From positions 1-64,000 of the forward strand of contig NZ_LPVY01000020.1 in the NCBI RefSeq assembly GCF_001613805.1: 64,000 bases of DNA. Direction: 5' to 3'. Shown piece by piece: positions 1 through 9,602 of the stretch. The position numbers and the translations under genes were made by a program. How positions within the stretch are numbered: the first letter of the stretch is position 1; the number at the start of each line of letters is the position of its first letter. The notes under the pieces were generated by a model. It was given only the letters and a program-made list of their open reading frames with translations. It searched no databases and was not told the origin of the DNA. The DNA comes from Thalassospira lucentensis (GTDB lineage: Bacteria > Pseudomonadota > Alphaproteobacteria > Rhodospirillales > Thalassospiraceae).

Positions 1-116
1 TCCAGATGACCGCGACCCTCATTGCACCGATCGCAATGGACGAAGGTCTGCGTTTCGCAATCCGTGAAGGCGGTCGTACCGTCGGCGCGGGCGTTGTTGC
101 CAAGATCATCGAGTAA
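1..116 (+). CDS. tuf: Elongation factor Tu, C-terminal end (partial)
   Basis: Only the last 38 codons lie in the window, read in the frame that starts at base 3. The peptide has the EF-Tu C-terminal pattern ([20 protein letters not shown], then [14 protein letters not shown] and a stop). This is part of the beta-barrel domain 3 of the GTPase that delivers aminoacyl-tRNA to the ribosome. Its place just upstream of rpsJ is the classic end of the str operon. The identity is secure; the 5' part is outside the window. Confidence 0.95.
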   Translation, partial: QMTATLIAPIAMDEGLRFAIREGGRTVGAGVVAKIIE

Positions 117-137
117 TTTTCTCTTGATCTTTGTGAA

Positions 138-162
138 GCGGGCGGCTATGTAAGCCGCCCGC
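138..162 (+). terminator. Hairpin after tuf
   Basis: A perfect 10-bp inverted repeat (GCGGGCGGCT, loop ATGTA, AGCCGCCCGC) lies 22 bases after the tuf stop. It is followed by AACACTTTTG rather than a clean T run. It may be a weak terminator or an mRNA-stabilising hairpin separating the str operon from the S10 operon. Confidence 0.55.
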
Positions 163-234
163 AACACTTTTGCGGCAATCGTCAACTCCAGTTGAGGGGC
201 CGGTGTCCTTTTGAGGGCTCCGGTACATAATTAC

Positions 235-543
235 ATGGATAGTCAGAACATTCGCATTCGCCTGAAGGCGTTTGACCATCGCGTGCTGGATCAGTCCACG
301 CGCGAGATCGTCAATACGGCGAAGCGCACTGGCGCAGAGGTCCGCGGCCCGATTCCGCTGCCGACCCGCATTGAGAAATACACTGTTCTGCGGTCTCCGC
401 ACATCGATAAGAAATCGCGTGAACAGTTCGAAATCCGTACGCATAAGCGTCTTCTCGACATTGTCGACCCGACTCCCCAGACCGTTGATGCTCTGATGAA
501 GCTCGACCTGGCTGCAGGCGTCGACGTCGAGATCAAACTTTAA
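235..543 (+). CDS. rpsJ: 30S ribosomal protein S10
   Basis: 102 aa, against 103 in E. coli. S10 sits in the head of the 30S subunit and also acts in NusB-S10 antitermination. The N-terminus [16 protein letters not shown] and the motif GPIPLPTR are diagnostic. An in-frame ATG at 211 would add eight residues with no match to the family, so the ATG at 235 is chosen. It is the first gene of the S10 operon, 17 bases before rplC. Confidence 0.97.
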   Translation: MDSQNIRIRLKAFDHRVLDQSTREIVNTAKRTGAEVRGPIPLPTRIEKYTVLRSPHIDKKSREQFEIRTHKRLLDIVDPTPQTVDALMKLDLAAGVDVEIKL

Positions 544-559
544 TCGGGAGTAAGCCGCA

Positions 560-1279
560 ATGCGTAGTGGACTTATTACCCAGAAGGTTGGCATGACTCG
601 CGTCTTCACGGACGAAGGCGTGCACCTTCCTGTCACCGTTCTGAAAGTCGATAACCTTCAGGTCGTTGCTAATCGTACCAGCGACACCGACGGTTACGTT
701 GCTGTTCAGCTTGGCTATGGCAAAGCAAAAGTGAAAAACGTATCGAAGCCGATGCGCGGTCACTTTGCAAAAGCCAAGGTTGAGCCGAAAGCGAAACTTG
801 CTGAATTCCGCGTTAGCGAAGATGCGCTGATCGAAGTCGGTGCCGAACTTTCGGCTGCCCACTTTGTCGAAGGCCAGTTCGTTGACGTTATCGGCACCTC
901 CATCGGTAAAGGTTTTGCCGGTGCGATGAAGCGCCATAACTTCGGTGGTCTGCGTGCGTCGCACGGTGTGTCTGTATCGCACCGTTCGCATGGTTCCACC
1001 GGTCAGTGCCAGGATCCGGGCCGCGTCTTCAAAGGTAAGAAGATGGCTGGTCACATGGGTGCGGCTCGCGTTACCGTTCAGTCCCTGAAAATCGTCTCTA
1101 CCGACGCTGACAAGGGTCTTGTTCTGGTTCACGGTGCTGTTCCGGGTCATGCTGGTGCGTATGTCCTTGTTAAGGATGCTGTGAAACGTGCTGCACCGGA
1201 AGGTCTGCCGTTCCCGGCCGCGCTTAAGGGTGCTGCTGCCCCGGCTGCTGAAGAAGCTGCCGCCGAGGATAAGGAATAA
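560..1279 (+). CDS. rplC: 50S ribosomal protein L3
   Basis: 239 aa, longer than E. coli L3 (209 aa). L3 is an early-assembly protein near the peptidyl transferase centre. The start [14 protein letters not shown] and the central GHRGSHGSTGQ-like segment (here [20 protein letters not shown], about residues 138-157) are typical. The extra length is partly a C-terminal tail rich in Ala and Glu (about residues 222-239), seen in many alphaproteobacterial L3 proteins. It lies 5 bases before rplD. Confidence 0.97.
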   Translation: MRSGLITQKVGMTRVFTDEGVHLPVTVLKVDNLQVVANRTSDTDGYVAVQLGYGKAKVKNVSKPMRGHFAKAKVEPKAKLAEFRVSEDALIEVGAELSAAHFVEGQFVDVIGTSIGKGFAGAMKRHNFGGLRASHGVSVSHRSHGSTGQCQDPGRVFKGKKMAGHMGAARVTVQSLKIVSTDADKGLVLVHGAVPGHAGAYVLVKDAVKRAAPEGLPFPAALKGAAAPAAEEAAAEDKE

Positions 1280-1284
1280 GCATC

Positions 1285-1905
1285 ATGAAGCACGATATTC
1301 TGAAACTTGACGCGTCCAAGGCAGGTAACATCGATCTTGCAGAAGAGATCTTTGGTCTGGACGTTCGTCGTGACATCCTTCACCGCATGGTGAACTGGCA
1401 GCTGGCAAAGCGTCGCGCCGGGACCCATAAGGTCAAGGAAAAGAGCGAGATCTCTGCGACCACGAAAAAGTTCGTACGTCAGAAGGGTAGTGGCGGTGCA
1501 CGTCACGGTTCCCGGAAAGCCGTACAGTTCCGTGGTGGTGGTGTAGCGCATGGTCCGCGTGTTCGCGATCATTCGCACGATCTGACCAAGAAATTCCGTA
1601 AGCTCGCGCTGAAAACCGCTCTGTCGGCCAAAGCAAAGGACGGTAAGCTTATCGTTCTGGACTCCGCGGAATTCTCGGACGCCAAAACCAAGAATCTGGT
1701 CGCAGTTTTCGCTAAGCTCGGCTGGAAATCTGCACTGATCATCGACGGTTCGCAGGTCAATGAGGGCTTTGCACGCGCTGCGCGCAACATCCCGCAGATT
1801 GATGTGCTGCCCGAGATTGGTGCTAACGTCTATGACATCCTGCGCCGTGACACCCTGGTGCTGACCAAGGGTGCGGTCGAAGCGTTGGAGGCACGTCTCA
1901 AATGA
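1285..1905 (+). CDS. rplD: 50S ribosomal protein L4
   Basis: 206 aa, against 201 in E. coli. L4 lines the nascent peptide tunnel; in E. coli it also represses the S10 operon. The extended loop is visible as [20 protein letters not shown] (about residues 70-89), which reaches into the tunnel. The stop overlaps the rplW start by four bases (ATGA), indicating translational coupling. No E. coli-type L4 leader site was identified before rpsJ. Confidence 0.97.
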   Translation: MKHDILKLDASKAGNIDLAEEIFGLDVRRDILHRMVNWQLAKRRAGTHKVKEKSEISATTKKFVRQKGSGGARHGSRKAVQFRGGGVAHGPRVRDHSHDLTKKFRKLALKTALSAKAKDGKLIVLDSAEFSDAKTKNLVAVFAKLGWKSALIIDGSQVNEGFARAARNIPQIDVLPEIGANVYDILRRDTLVLTKGAVEALEARLK

Positions 1906-2204
1906 CGATCATCAGCAAAGAGCGGATGTACGAAGTCATCCGCGCCCCGCATATCACTGAAAAGTCGACGCTGATTTCTGAACACAACGCAGTTGCGTTC
2001 AAAGTTGCGATCGACGCCACCAAGCCGGAGATCAAGGCTGCTGTGGAGGGTCTGTTCGGGGTGAAGGTCAAGGCGGTCAATACCTCTGTGGTAAAAGGCA
2101 AGACCAAGCGTTTTCGCGGTACTGTCGGTCGCCGGAGCGATTTCAAGAAAGCGATGGTTACCCTCGAAGAGGGTCAGTCCATCGACGTGACGACGGGAAT
2201 CTAA
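1902..2204 (+). CDS. rplW: 50S ribosomal protein L23
   Basis: 100 aa, the same length as in E. coli. L23 lies at the tunnel exit and is the docking site for trigger factor and SRP. The segment [13 protein letters not shown] near the N-terminus and the internal [18 protein letters not shown] are typical. The ATG overlaps the end of rplD by four bases, and rplB follows after three bases. Confidence 0.97.
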   Translation: MTIISKERMYEVIRAPHITEKSTLISEHNAVAFKVAIDATKPEIKAAVEGLFGVKVKAVNTSVVKGKTKRFRGTVGRRSDFKKAMVTLEEGQSIDVTTGI

Positions 2205-2207
2205 GAC

Positions 2208-3035
2208 ATGGCTTTGAAGAAGTTTAAACCAACCTCTCCTGGTCGCCGTCAGCTGGTTCTTGTCGATCGTTCCGATCTCCACAAGGGCAAGCCGATCAAA
2301 GCGTTGACCGAAGGTCTTCGCAAGAAAGGTGGCCGTAACAACTCTGGTCGTATCACCGCCCGCCGTATTGGTGGTGGTCACAAGCGTCGTTACCGCATCA
2401 TCGACTTCAAACGTACCAAGTTTGATGTCGTCGGTACGGTCGAACGTCTGGAATATGATCCGAACCGCACGGCGTTCATCGCCCTGGTTCGTTATTCCGA
2501 TGACGAGTTGGCCTACATCCTCGCACCGCAGCGTCTTGCTGTCGGCGACAACGTTGTTGCTGCCGAACGCGTAGACATTAAGCCGGGTAATGCCGCACCG
2601 CTGAAGAATATTCCGGTCGGTACCATCGTCCATAACGTCGAACTGAAAGCCGGTAAAGGTGGTCAGATCGCACGTTCGGCAGGCACCTATGTGCAGCTTG
2701 TCGGCAAGGACCAGGGTTACGCCCAGCTTAAGCTGTCCTCCGGTGAGGTACGTTTGGTTCGTGGTGAATGCATGGCTACCATCGGTGCCGTGTCCAACCA
2801 GGACCAGCAGAACACAAACCTTGGTAAAGCAGGCCGCAATCGCTGGCTTGGCAAGCGTCCTTCGGTTCGTGGTGTTGCCATGAACCCGATCGATCACCCG
2901 CATGGTGGTGGTGAAGGTCGCACTTCGGGTGGTCGTCACCCGGTTACGCCGTGGGGCAAGCCTACCAAGGGCAAACGTACCCGCTCGAACAAAAAGACTG
3001 ACGCGCTCATCATGCGCCGTCGTCATAAGAGCTAA
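2208..3035 (+). CDS. rplB: 50S ribosomal protein L2
   Basis: 275 aa (273 in E. coli). L2 is needed for subunit joining and the peptidyl transferase centre. The start [17 protein letters not shown] and the conserved C-terminal block with [19 protein letters not shown] (about residues 222-240) are unmistakable; the latter contains the highly conserved His in DHPHGGG. A GGAGG follows the stop and serves rpsS. Confidence 0.98.
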   Translation: MALKKFKPTSPGRRQLVLVDRSDLHKGKPIKALTEGLRKKGGRNNSGRITARRIGGGHKRRYRIIDFKRTKFDVVGTVERLEYDPNRTAFIALVRYSDDELAYILAPQRLAVGDNVVAAERVDIKPGNAAPLKNIPVGTIVHNVELKAGKGGQIARSAGTYVQLVGKDQGYAQLKLSSGEVRLVRGECMATIGAVSNQDQQNTNLGKAGRNRWLGKRPSVRGVAMNPIDHPHGGGEGRTSGGRHPVTPWGKPTKGKRTRSNKKTDALIMRRRHKS

Positions 3036-3051
3036 CGGAGGAGGCTAGACT

Positions 3052-3330
3052 ATGGCGCGTTCCGTTTGGAAGGGTCCGTTTGTAGACGGATACCTTCTTA
3101 AGAAAGCCGAAACAGTCCGTGCTTCAGGCCGGAATGAGGTAATTAAGACCTGGTCGCGGCGCTCGACGATTTTGCCGCAATTCGTAGGCCTCACCTTTGG
3201 GGTTTACAATGGCCAGAAGTTTCTGCCGGTACTTGTGAACGAAGATATGATCGGTCATAAGTTCGGCGAGTTTTCGCCGACCCGTACCTACTATGGTCAC
3301 GCGGCCGACAAGAAGGCGAAGAGGAAGTAA
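3052..3330 (+). CDS. rpsS: 30S ribosomal protein S19
   Basis: 92 aa, identical in length to E. coli S19. It is a head protein of the 30S subunit that contacts S13 and the A-site. [18 protein letters not shown] and [20 protein letters not shown] are family signatures. A strong GGAGG ribosome binding site precedes the ATG. rplV follows after two bases. Confidence 0.98.
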   Translation: MARSVWKGPFVDGYLLKKAETVRASGRNEVIKTWSRRSTILPQFVGLTFGVYNGQKFLPVLVNEDMIGHKFGEFSPTRTYYGHAADKKAKRK

Positions 3331-3332
3331 CG

Positions 3333-3713
3333 ATGGGTAAAAAAGCTGACATCCGTCGGCTGGCGGATAACGAGGCCGCGGCTTCGCTCCGGGCAGTACG
3401 CATTTCCCCGCGTAAGCTCAACCTCGTCGCCGAGTCGATCCGTGGTATGAAGGCAGAGGCTGCTTTGGCAGAGCTCACCTTCTCCAATAAACGCATTTCG
3501 CAGGACGTCAAAAAGCTGCTGGAATCGGCGATTGCTAACGCCGAGAACAACCACCAGCTTGATGTCGACCGTCTCTATATCAAAGAGGCGACTGTTGGTA
3601 AGGCATTCGTGATGAAACGTTGGCGGGCCCGCGCACGCGGTCGCGTTGGCAAGATCGTCAAGCCGTTCTCCAACATGCGCATCGTCGTCTGCGAACGTGA
3701 GGAGGCCGAGTAA
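3333..3713 (+). CDS. rplV: 50S ribosomal protein L22
   Basis: 126 aa (110 in E. coli). L22 contacts all 23S domains and forms the tunnel constriction with L4. The segment [20 protein letters not shown] and the C-terminal hairpin [18 protein letters not shown] are typical. The extra residues are at the N-terminus ([20 protein letters not shown]), which is common in alphaproteobacteria. The stop and the rpsC start share one base (TAATG). Confidence 0.97.
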   Translation: MGKKADIRRLADNEAAASLRAVRISPRKLNLVAESIRGMKAEAALAELTFSNKRISQDVKKLLESAIANAENNHQLDVDRLYIKEATVGKAFVMKRWRARARGRVGKIVKPFSNMRIVVCEREEAE

Positions 3714-4399
3714 TGGGTCAGAAAGTAAATCCGATCGGTCTGCGCGTTGGCATTAACCGTACCTGGGATTCCCGCTGGTACGCCAACAAGTCCGATTTCG
3801 CTGGCCTTCTTCATGAAGATCTGGCGATCCGTAAATACATCTTCGACCGTCTGAAACAGGCGGGTGTTTCGAAGGTGATTATCGAACGTCCGGCGAAAAA
3901 AGCCCGCATTTCGATCCACTCCGCCCGTCCGGGTGTTGTGATCGGGAAAAAAGGCCAGGACATCGAGAAGCTCAAGAACGATCTGCAGAAACTGACCAAG
4001 TCGGAAGTGCAGGTTAACATCATCGAAATCCGTAAACCGGAAATCGATGCCAAGCTGGTCGCTGATAACATCGCCCAGCAGCTTGAGCGCCGTGTTTCGT
4101 TCCGTCGCGCGATGAAGCGCTCGGTTCAGAACGCAATCCGTCTCGGTGCTGGTGGCATTCGTATTAATGCTGCTGGTCGTCTTGGTGGTGCTGAAATCGC
4201 TCGTACCGAATGGTACCGTGAAGGTCGCGTTCCGCTGCATACCCTGCGTGCGGACGTTGATTATGGCACTTCGGAAGCTCACACCACCTATGGTGTTTGC
4301 GGTCTGAAGGTCTGGATCTTCAAGGGCGAAATCATGGCTCACGATCCGTTGGCTTCAGAGCGTAAAGCGCTCGAGTCGGCTGGTTCAGGTCGTAAGTAA
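3713..4399 (+). CDS. rpsC: 30S ribosomal protein S3
   Basis: 228 aa (233 in E. coli). S3 lines the mRNA entry channel and contributes to helicase activity. [22 protein letters not shown] opens the protein, the KH domain [14 protein letters not shown] is at about residues 75-88, and the C-terminal domain carries [20 protein letters not shown]. The one-base overlap with rplV implies translational coupling. Confidence 0.98.
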   Translation: MGQKVNPIGLRVGINRTWDSRWYANKSDFAGLLHEDLAIRKYIFDRLKQAGVSKVIIERPAKKARISIHSARPGVVIGKKGQDIEKLKNDLQKLTKSEVQVNIIEIRKPEIDAKLVADNIAQQLERRVSFRRAMKRSVQNAIRLGAGGIRINAAGRLGGAEIARTEWYREGRVPLHTLRADVDYGTSEAHTTYGVCGLKVWIFKGEIMAHDPLASERKALESAGSGRK

Positions 4400-4411
4400 G
4401 GAGATAGAGAG

Positions 4412-4831
4412 ATGCTTTCTCCAAAACGTACAAAGTTCCGTAAAGCACACAAAGGTCGCCTTAAAGGTGAGGCCAAAGGTGGTACGGAACTTAATTTCGG
4501 CGCTTATGGCTTGAAAGCCTTGGAGCCGGAGCGTATAACGGCGCGTCAGATCGAAGCGGCTCGCCGCGCGATCACCCGCCACATGCGCCGTCAGGGCCGT
4601 GTGTGGATCCGTGTTTTCCCGGATCTCCCGGTATCGCAGAAGCCTGCTGAAGTCCGTCAGGGTAAAGGCAAAGGCTCGGTCGAATATTGGGCGGCACGCG
4701 TAAAACCGGGTCGGATTATGTTTGAACTTGACGGTGTTCCGCTGGATCTTGCACGTCGGGCTTTCGAGCTCGCAGCGGCAAAATTGCCGATCAAGACCAA
4801 GTTTGTCACGCGTCTTGGTGAAGGGGAGTAA
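4412..4831 (+). CDS. rplP: 50S ribosomal protein L16
   Basis: 139 aa (136 in E. coli). L16 helps position tRNA in the A site of the 50S subunit. [16 protein letters not shown] at the start, the central [20 protein letters not shown] and the [19 protein letters not shown] segment are diagnostic. A GGAGA ribosome binding site lies upstream, and rpmC follows closely. Confidence 0.98.
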   Translation: MLSPKRTKFRKAHKGRLKGEAKGGTELNFGAYGLKALEPERITARQIEAARRAITRHMRRQGRVWIRVFPDLPVSQKPAEVRQGKGKGSVEYWAARVKPGRIMFELDGVPLDLARRAFELAAAKLPIKTKFVTRLGEGE

Positions 4832-4837
4832 TTAGTG

Positions 4838-5038
4838 ATGAAAATTGCTGATCTCCGCGCGAAAAGCGCTGATGAACTAAAACAGATGCTGCTCGACCTG
4901 CGTAAGGAATCGTTCAATATGCGTTTCCAGCAGGCTTCCGGTCAGTTCGAGAACACTGCGCAGGTCCGTAAGGTCCGCCGTGATATCGCCCGCATCAAAA
5001 CCCTTCTCGGAAACGAGAAGGGTGCTACTGCGGCCTAA
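4838..5038 (+). CDS. rpmC: 50S ribosomal protein L29
   Basis: 66 aa (63 in E. coli). L29 sits near the tunnel exit beside L23. [18 protein letters not shown] and the central [19 protein letters not shown] are typical. A GTG at 4835 directly precedes the ATG at 4838. The ATG is preferred because the family starts with a single Met before the KxxDLR motif. rpsQ follows after 26 bases. Confidence 0.96.
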   Translation: MKIADLRAKSADELKQMLLDLRKESFNMRFQQASGQFENTAQVRKVRRDIARIKTLLGNEKGATAA

Positions 5039-5064
5039 CTGGACACGCATAGGAGTTAAGACAC

Positions 5065-5298
5065 ATGCCGAGGCGTGTATTGCAGGGGACAGTCGTTTCG
5101 ACAAAAAACGACAAGACCGTGGTGGTCCGTGTGGAACGCCAGGTCATGCACCCGCTGTATAAAAAGTATGTGCGCAAGTCGAAGAAATTCCACGCGCATG
5201 ATGAAGAGAACCGCTTCAAGACGGGTGACGTCGTTCGTATTCGCGAATGCCGGCCGATCTCGAAATTGAAGTCTTGGGAAGTAGTGGTCGAGGAGTGA
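5065..5298 (+). CDS. rpsQ: 30S ribosomal protein S17
   Basis: 77 aa (84 in E. coli). S17 is a primary 16S rRNA binding protein with an OB fold. [20 protein letters not shown] and the [19 protein letters not shown] segment are family signatures. AGGAG lies upstream of the ATG. Confidence 0.97.
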   Translation: MPRRVLQGTVVSTKNDKTVVVRVERQVMHPLYKKYVRKSKKFHAHDEENRFKTGDVVRIRECRPISKLKSWEVVVEE

Positions 5299-5332
5299 GT
5301 CCTCAGCCCAACCATAGTCAAGGGGTAAACCC

Positions 5333-5701
5333 ATGATCCAGATGCAGTCCAATCTGGACGTTGCCGATAATAGCGGCGCTCGCCGTGTTCAGTGCATCAA
5401 GGTGCTGGGCGGCTCGAAGCGCAAAACCGCTAATGTCGGTGATGTTATCGTGGTTTCCGTCAAGGAAGCCATTCCGCGCGGTCGTGTTAAGAAGGGTGCA
5501 GTTCACAAAGCTGTCATCGTTCGGACCGCAAAGGAAATTCGTCGTTCCGATGGTTCGGCGATCCGCTTTGACCGTAATGCTGCCGTTCTTATTAATGCGA
5601 ACGGTGAGCCTATCGGTACGCGTATTTTCGGCCCGGTGACCCGTGAACTTCGTTCGCGTGGTTACATGAAGATCATTTCGCTTGCCCCGGAGGTGCTGTA
5701 A
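5333..5701 (+). CDS. rplN: 50S ribosomal protein L14
   Basis: 122 aa (123 in E. coli). L14 forms part of the intersubunit bridge and binds the silencing factor RsfS in other bacteria. [20 protein letters not shown] opens the protein, and [22 protein letters not shown] closes it. Its last base is the first base of the rplX start (TAATG). Confidence 0.98.
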   Translation: MIQMQSNLDVADNSGARRVQCIKVLGGSKRKTANVGDVIVVSVKEAIPRGRVKKGAVHKAVIVRTAKEIRRSDGSAIRFDRNAAVLINANGEPIGTRIFGPVTRELRSRGYMKIISLAPEVL

Positions 5702-6018
5702 TGGCTGCCAAGATTAAAAAGGGTGATCGCGTCATTGTTCTTACGGGTAAAGACAAAGGGAAAACCGGCGAAGTTATCGCCGCTTTCCCGACCGAGAACA
5801 AAGTTCTGGTTTCGGGCATCAACCTGGTGAAACGTCACCAGCGTCCGACCGGTGCTGATGCTGGCGGCATCGTCGAGAAGGAAGCGAAAATCAACGTTTC
5901 CAACGTGGCGATTGTCGACCCGAAAGAAAACAAGCCGACCCGCGTCGGTTTCAAGACCCTCGATGATGGTCGCAAGGTTCGCGTAGCGAAGCTCAGCGGC
6001 GAAGTCATCGACAACTGA
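5701..6018 (+). CDS. rplX: 50S ribosomal protein L24
   Basis: 105 aa (104 in E. coli). L24 is an assembly initiator at the tunnel exit. The KOW motif is seen near the N-terminus ([20 protein letters not shown]), and [20 protein letters not shown] follows. It is coupled to rplN by a one-base overlap, and rplE starts 11 bases after its stop. Confidence 0.97.
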   Translation: MAAKIKKGDRVIVLTGKDKGKTGEVIAAFPTENKVLVSGINLVKRHQRPTGADAGGIVEKEAKINVSNVAIVDPKENKPTRVGFKTLDDGRKVRVAKLSGEVIDN

Positions 6019-6029
6019 GGGACGGAAAA

Positions 6030-6569
6030 ATGACGCGCCTGCGCGAACATTACAAAGAAGTGGTGCGTGACGCACTCCAGAAGGAGTTCTCCTACGAGAA
6101 CTCCATGGAGGTTCCGCGCCTCGAGAAGATCGTGATCAATATGGGTGTCGGCGACGCCACCCAGGATCGCAAGAAGCTGGAAGGTGCGGCAGCAGATCTT
6201 ACTGCCATCACCGGTCAGAAGCCTATCTTCACCAAAGCGAAAAAGTCGGTAGCGGCTTTCAAGCTTCGTGAAGGCATGAACATCGGTTGTAAAGTGACCC
6301 TGCGTCGCGACCGTATGTACGAGTTCCTGGACCGTCTGGTCACTGTCGCGCTTCCGCGCGTTCGTGACTTCCGCGGCCTGAACAAAAAATCCTTCGATGG
6401 TCGTGGCAACTTTGCCATGGGCCTCAAGGAACAGTTCGTCTTTCCTGAAGTCGAGTACGACAAAGTCGACTCGGTTCGCGGGATGGACATCATCATTTGC
6501 ACCACGGCAAAGTCCGACGCCGAAGCTCTCGCCCTTCTCAAGGGCTTTGATCTTCCGTTCGGAAACTAA
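6030..6569 (+). CDS. rplE: 50S ribosomal protein L5
   Basis: 179 aa, the same as E. coli. L5 binds 5S rRNA and forms the central protuberance. [40 protein letters not shown] and the C-terminal [20 protein letters not shown] are typical. GGAGG between this gene and rpsN marks the next ribosome binding site. Confidence 0.98.
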   Translation: MTRLREHYKEVVRDALQKEFSYENSMEVPRLEKIVINMGVGDATQDRKKLEGAAADLTAITGQKPIFTKAKKSVAAFKLREGMNIGCKVTLRRDRMYEFLDRLVTVALPRVRDFRGLNKKSFDGRGNFAMGLKEQFVFPEVEYDKVDSVRGMDIIICTTAKSDAEALALLKGFDLPFGN

Positions 6570-6583
6570 CTGGAGGTTGGCCC

Positions 6584-6889
6584 ATGGCCAAGAAAAGCGC
6601 CGTTCAGCGCGAACTTAAACGTGAGCGCCTGGCTAAGCAGCATGCTGCCAAGCGTGCCGCCCTTAAAGCGGTCATCAGCAACCGCGAGACGTCCCCTGAG
6701 GATCGTATCGCGGCTGTGATCAAACTCGCCCAGCTGCCACGCAACTCGGCCCGTATCCGTCAGCGTATTCGCTGCCAGGTTTCCGGTCGTCCGCGCGGTG
6801 TCTATCGCAAATTCCGCCTGTCCCGTATCGCCCTTCGTGAACTTGCTTCGCGTGGTCAGATCCCGGGCATGGTGAAGTCGAGCTGGTAA
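6584..6889 (+). CDS. rpsN: 30S ribosomal protein S14 (zinc-independent form)
   Basis: 101 aa, the same as E. coli S14. It is a 30S head protein. The length and the C-terminal [20 protein letters not shown] are diagnostic. Only one Cys is present, in the segment [12 protein letters not shown], so the paired CxxC zinc motifs of the short S14 type are absent. This is the zinc-independent C-minus form. GGAGG precedes rpsH. Confidence 0.97.
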   Translation: MAKKSAVQRELKRERLAKQHAAKRAALKAVISNRETSPEDRIAAVIKLAQLPRNSARIRQRIRCQVSGRPRGVYRKFRLSRIALRELASRGQIPGMVKSSW

Positions 6890-6901
6890 GGAGGACATCA
6901 C

Positions 6902-7300
6902 ATGTCGATGACTGATCCCGTAGGCGATATGCTCACGCGTATCCGCAACGGTCAGCGCGTTGGTAAATCCAGCGTTGCTTCGCCGGCTTCAAAACTGCGT
7001 ACCGGTGTGCTGGATGTTCTCCAGCGCGAAGGTTATATCCGCGGTTACAGCATTAATGAAATTCGCAAGGGCGTCAGCGAAATCAACATCGAACTCAAAT
7101 ATTTTGAGGGCGAAGGCGTGATTAAGCAGATCGACCGCGTCTCGACCCCTGGTCGTCGTGTCTATTCGAAGATCAAAGATCTTCCGAAAGTTTACAACGG
7201 CCTGGGCATCGCAGTCCTGTCCACTCCGAAAGGGGTTCTGTCGGATCAGGAGGCTCGCGAGCAGAATGTCGGCGGCGAAATCCTCTGCAAGGTATTCTAA
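6902..7300 (+). CDS. rpsH: 30S ribosomal protein S8
   Basis: 132 aa (130 in E. coli). S8 binds the central domain of 16S rRNA and in E. coli represses the spc operon. [16 protein letters not shown] near the N-terminus and the C-terminal [31 protein letters not shown] are typical. In-frame ATGs at 6902 and 6908 are both possible; the first has the better-spaced AGGAGG. Confidence 0.97.
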   Translation: MSMTDPVGDMLTRIRNGQRVGKSSVASPASKLRTGVLDVLQREGYIRGYSINEIRKGVSEINIELKYFEGEGVIKQIDRVSTPGRRVYSKIKDLPKVYNGLGIAVLSTPKGVLSDQEAREQNVGGEILCKVF

Positions 7301-7312
7301 GGAGGGCCAACG

Positions 7313-7846
7313 ATGTCGCGAGTAGGAAAAAACCCGGTGGTCGTGCCTAACGGCGTTACCATCACCCTGACCGAAGAACAGATCAGTGCAAAAGGCAAGC
7401 TCGGTGAGCTTCGTCTGCCGCTGACCTCGGACGTAACTGTTTCACAGGATGACAACCAGATCACCGTGAAACCGGCCAACGATAGCAAGCGCGCACGTGC
7501 CCTTTGGGGTACCACCCGTGCCAATATCGCAAACCTCGTAACCGGGGTTTCGGACGGCTTCACCAAGAAACTGGAAATCACCGGTGTTGGTTACCGTGCG
7601 CAGGTCCAGGGCAATAAACTGGTTCTGCAGCTTGGCTTCTCTCATGACGTGGAAATGGAGATCCCCGCGGGTCTTAACGTCGTCGCAGAAAAGCCGACCC
7701 TTATCGCCATCTCTGGCGCAGATAAACAGCTCGTTGGTCAGTTCGCTGCAAATGCACGCGGCTGGCGCGGTCCGGAGCCTTACAAAGGCAAAGGTGTCCG
7801 TTACGAAGGCGAGTATATCTTGCGCAAAGAAGGCAAGAAGAAGTAA
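7313..7846 (+). CDS. rplF: 50S ribosomal protein L6
   Basis: 177 aa, the same as E. coli. L6 lies at the base of the L7/L12 stalk near the factor-binding site. [17 protein letters not shown] opens the protein, and the C-terminal block [23 protein letters not shown] is the family signature. AAGGAGG precedes the start. Confidence 0.98.
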   Translation: MSRVGKNPVVVPNGVTITLTEEQISAKGKLGELRLPLTSDVTVSQDDNQITVKPANDSKRARALWGTTRANIANLVTGVSDGFTKKLEITGVGYRAQVQGNKLVLQLGFSHDVEMEIPAGLNVVAEKPTLIAISGADKQLVGQFAANARGWRGPEPYKGKGVRYEGEYILRKEGKKK

Positions 7847-7857
7847 GGACTGGCACG

Positions 7858-8211
7858 ATGAAAAACGCGAGAAACCTCTTCGAGCGCCGCAAACGCCGCG
7901 TTCGTTTTGCGATCCGCCAGAAAGCGGCCGGTCGCCCGCGCCTCAGCGTGCACCGTTCCAACGCGCATATCTATGCACAGATCATCGACGATCTGGCAGG
8001 CAAGACCCTTGCCTGCGCATCGTCGGCCGAGAAAGATCTCGGTGGCAAAGGCAGCAATGCCGAAGCAGCTGTGCTGGTCGGTAAAGCTATTGCCGAACGT
8101 GCCGTTGCCGCTGGTGTGAAAACGGTCGTATTCGATCGTGGCGGGTATTTGTTCCATGGCCGGGTGAAAGCTCTGGCCGATGCCGCCCGTGAGGGCGGTC
8201 TGGACTTCTAA
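7858..8211 (+). CDS. rplR: 50S ribosomal protein L18
   Basis: 117 aa, the same as E. coli. L18 binds 5S rRNA with L5 and L25. [36 protein letters not shown] and the C-terminal [27 protein letters not shown] are typical. AAGGAG after the stop serves rpsE. Confidence 0.97.
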   Translation: MKNARNLFERRKRRVRFAIRQKAAGRPRLSVHRSNAHIYAQIIDDLAGKTLACASSAEKDLGGKGSNAEAAVLVGKAIAERAVAAGVKTVVFDRGGYLFHGRVKALADAAREGGLDF

Positions 8212-8222
8212 GGAGCACGACC

Positions 8223-8804
8223 ATGGCACGTAATCAGAATACACAACAGCAGCAGCAGGCGCCGAAAGCCCGTGAAGAAAACGAACTCGTCGACAAGCTG
8301 GTTGGTATCAACCGCGTCGCGAAAGTCGTTAAGGGCGGCCGTCGCTTTGCTTTCTCCGCAATGGTTGTCGTCGGTGACCAGCGCGGTCGCGTCGGATACG
8401 GCACGGGTAAAGCCCGTGAAGTTCCGGAAGCGATCCGCAAGGCTACCGAAGCAGCCAAGCGCAACATGATCCGCGTTCCGTTGCGTGAAGGCCGTACCCT
8501 TCACCACGATGTGCAGGGCCACTTTGGTGCAGGTCGGGTTATTCTCCGTTCTGCTCCGGCTGGTACCGGTATCATTGCTGGCGGTGCGATGCGCGCAGTT
8601 TTCGAAACCATGGGTGTTCAGGACGTCGTGTCCAAATGCACCGGTTCGAACAACCCGCACAACGTTATCCGTGCAACTCTTGACGCTCTGGTCAACGGCG
8701 CTTCACCGCGTCAGGTCGCTGCAAAACGCGGCCTGAAGGTTGGCGAGATCGTTGCCCGTCGCGATAGCGGTTCGGCTGCGGCCGCCGTTCTCGAAAAGGA
8801 GTAA
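8223..8804 (+). CDS. rpsE: 30S ribosomal protein S5
   Basis: 193 aa (167 in E. coli). S5 contributes to decoding fidelity and mRNA unwinding. The core [26 protein letters not shown], then [20 protein letters not shown] and [15 protein letters not shown], is canonical. The extra length is a low-complexity Gln-rich N-terminus (residues 5-14) and a C-terminal extension past residue 170. Both are common in alphaproteobacteria. Confidence 0.97.
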   Translation: MARNQNTQQQQQAPKAREENELVDKLVGINRVAKVVKGGRRFAFSAMVVVGDQRGRVGYGTGKAREVPEAIRKATEAAKRNMIRVPLREGRTLHHDVQGHFGAGRVILRSAPAGTGIIAGGAMRAVFETMGVQDVVSKCTGSNNPHNVIRATLDALVNGASPRQVAAKRGLKVGEIVARRDSGSAAAAVLEKE

Positions 8805-8810
8805 TTCGAT

Positions 8811-9005
8811 ATGGCTGCTAAGAAAAAAGCGACCGTACGCGTTACCCAGACGGGTTCGCCGATCGGACGTCCGGCTGATCAGCGCCAGACCCTTGTGGGT
8901 CTTGGCCTGAACAAACTGCACCGGACTCGTGAGCTGGAAGATACTCCGGCTGTTCGCGGTATGATCGCCAAGGTCAAGCACCTCGTCCGCGTGGACGAGG
9001 CCTGA
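8811..9005 (+). CDS. rpmD: 50S ribosomal protein L30
   Basis: 64 aa (59 in E. coli). The segment [28 protein letters not shown], followed by [19 protein letters not shown], is the L30 signature. It is placed, as expected, between rpsE and rplO, with AAAAGGAG upstream overlapping the end of rpsE. Confidence 0.97.
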   Translation: MAAKKKATVRVTQTGSPIGRPADQRQTLVGLGLNKLHRTRELEDTPAVRGMIAKVKHLVRVDEA

Positions 9006-9035
9006 TTGGCCCCCAGATCGAAAAGGTGTTGATTA

Positions 9036-9521
9036 ATGAAACTCAACGAACTTGCCGATAACCCGGGTGCCCGCAAGGCGCGCACCCGCGTCGGTCGCGG
9101 TATCGGTTCGGGCAAAGGCAAAACTTCTGGCGCAGGCCAGAAGGGTCAGACTTCCCGTTCCGGTGTAGCGATCAATGGCTTCGAAGGCGGGCAGATGCCA
9201 ATCTACCGTCGTCTTCCGAAGCGCGGCTTTAAAAATCCGTTCCGGAAACTGTTCGGTGTTGTGAACCTTGGTACCCTTCAGACCGCCGTTGATAACGGTG
9301 TTCTTGAAGAAGGTGCGAATGTCACCATCGAAGTTCTGGTCGAAAAAGGCCTGGCCCGTCCGCAGAAAGACGGTCTGCGTCTGCTCGCCAAAGGCGAACT
9401 GAAAGCGAAACTGAACATCGAAGTTACCGGTGCTTCCAAGTCGGCTATCGAAGCCGTCGAGAAAGCTGGTGGTTCGGTCAAGGTTCTTGCTCCGGTCGTC
9501 GCAGCAGAAACCGCAGAATAA
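9036..9521 (+). CDS. rplO: 50S ribosomal protein L15
   Basis: 161 aa (144 in E. coli). L15 is a late-assembly protein of the 50S subunit. [38 protein letters not shown] and [20 protein letters not shown] are diagnostic. A strong hairpin separates it from secY, the largest structural interruption inside the spc operon here. Confidence 0.97.
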   Translation: MKLNELADNPGARKARTRVGRGIGSGKGKTSGAGQKGQTSRSGVAINGFEGGQMPIYRRLPKRGFKNPFRKLFGVVNLGTLQTAVDNGVLEEGANVTIEVLVEKGLARPQKDGLRLLAKGELKAKLNIEVTGASKSAIEAVEKAGGSVKVLAPVVAAETAE

Positions 9522-9537
9522 GCCTCTATGACTACGT

Positions 9538-9584
9538 GAGGGTCCGGTTCCCAAGATTACGGGACCGGACCCTCCAGTTTTAGC
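9538..9584 (+). terminator. Terminator-like hairpin between rplO and secY
   Basis: Left arm 9538-9552 (GAGGGTCCGGTTCCC), loop AAGATTAC, right arm 9561-9574 (GGGACCGGACCCTC). This gives a 14-bp stem with one bulged T. CAGTTTTAG follows, so there is a short T run about four bases after the stem. It could act as a partial terminator or attenuator lowering secY, or as an mRNA processing site. No promoter was clearly identified after it. Confidence 0.6.
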
Positions 9585-9602
9585 GTATTGGGAGATGAGT
9601 GC

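Noticed and set aside
1830-3026. 398-codon open frame on the minus strand
   Set aside because: Antisense to rplW and rplB, without a ribosome binding site or domain pattern.
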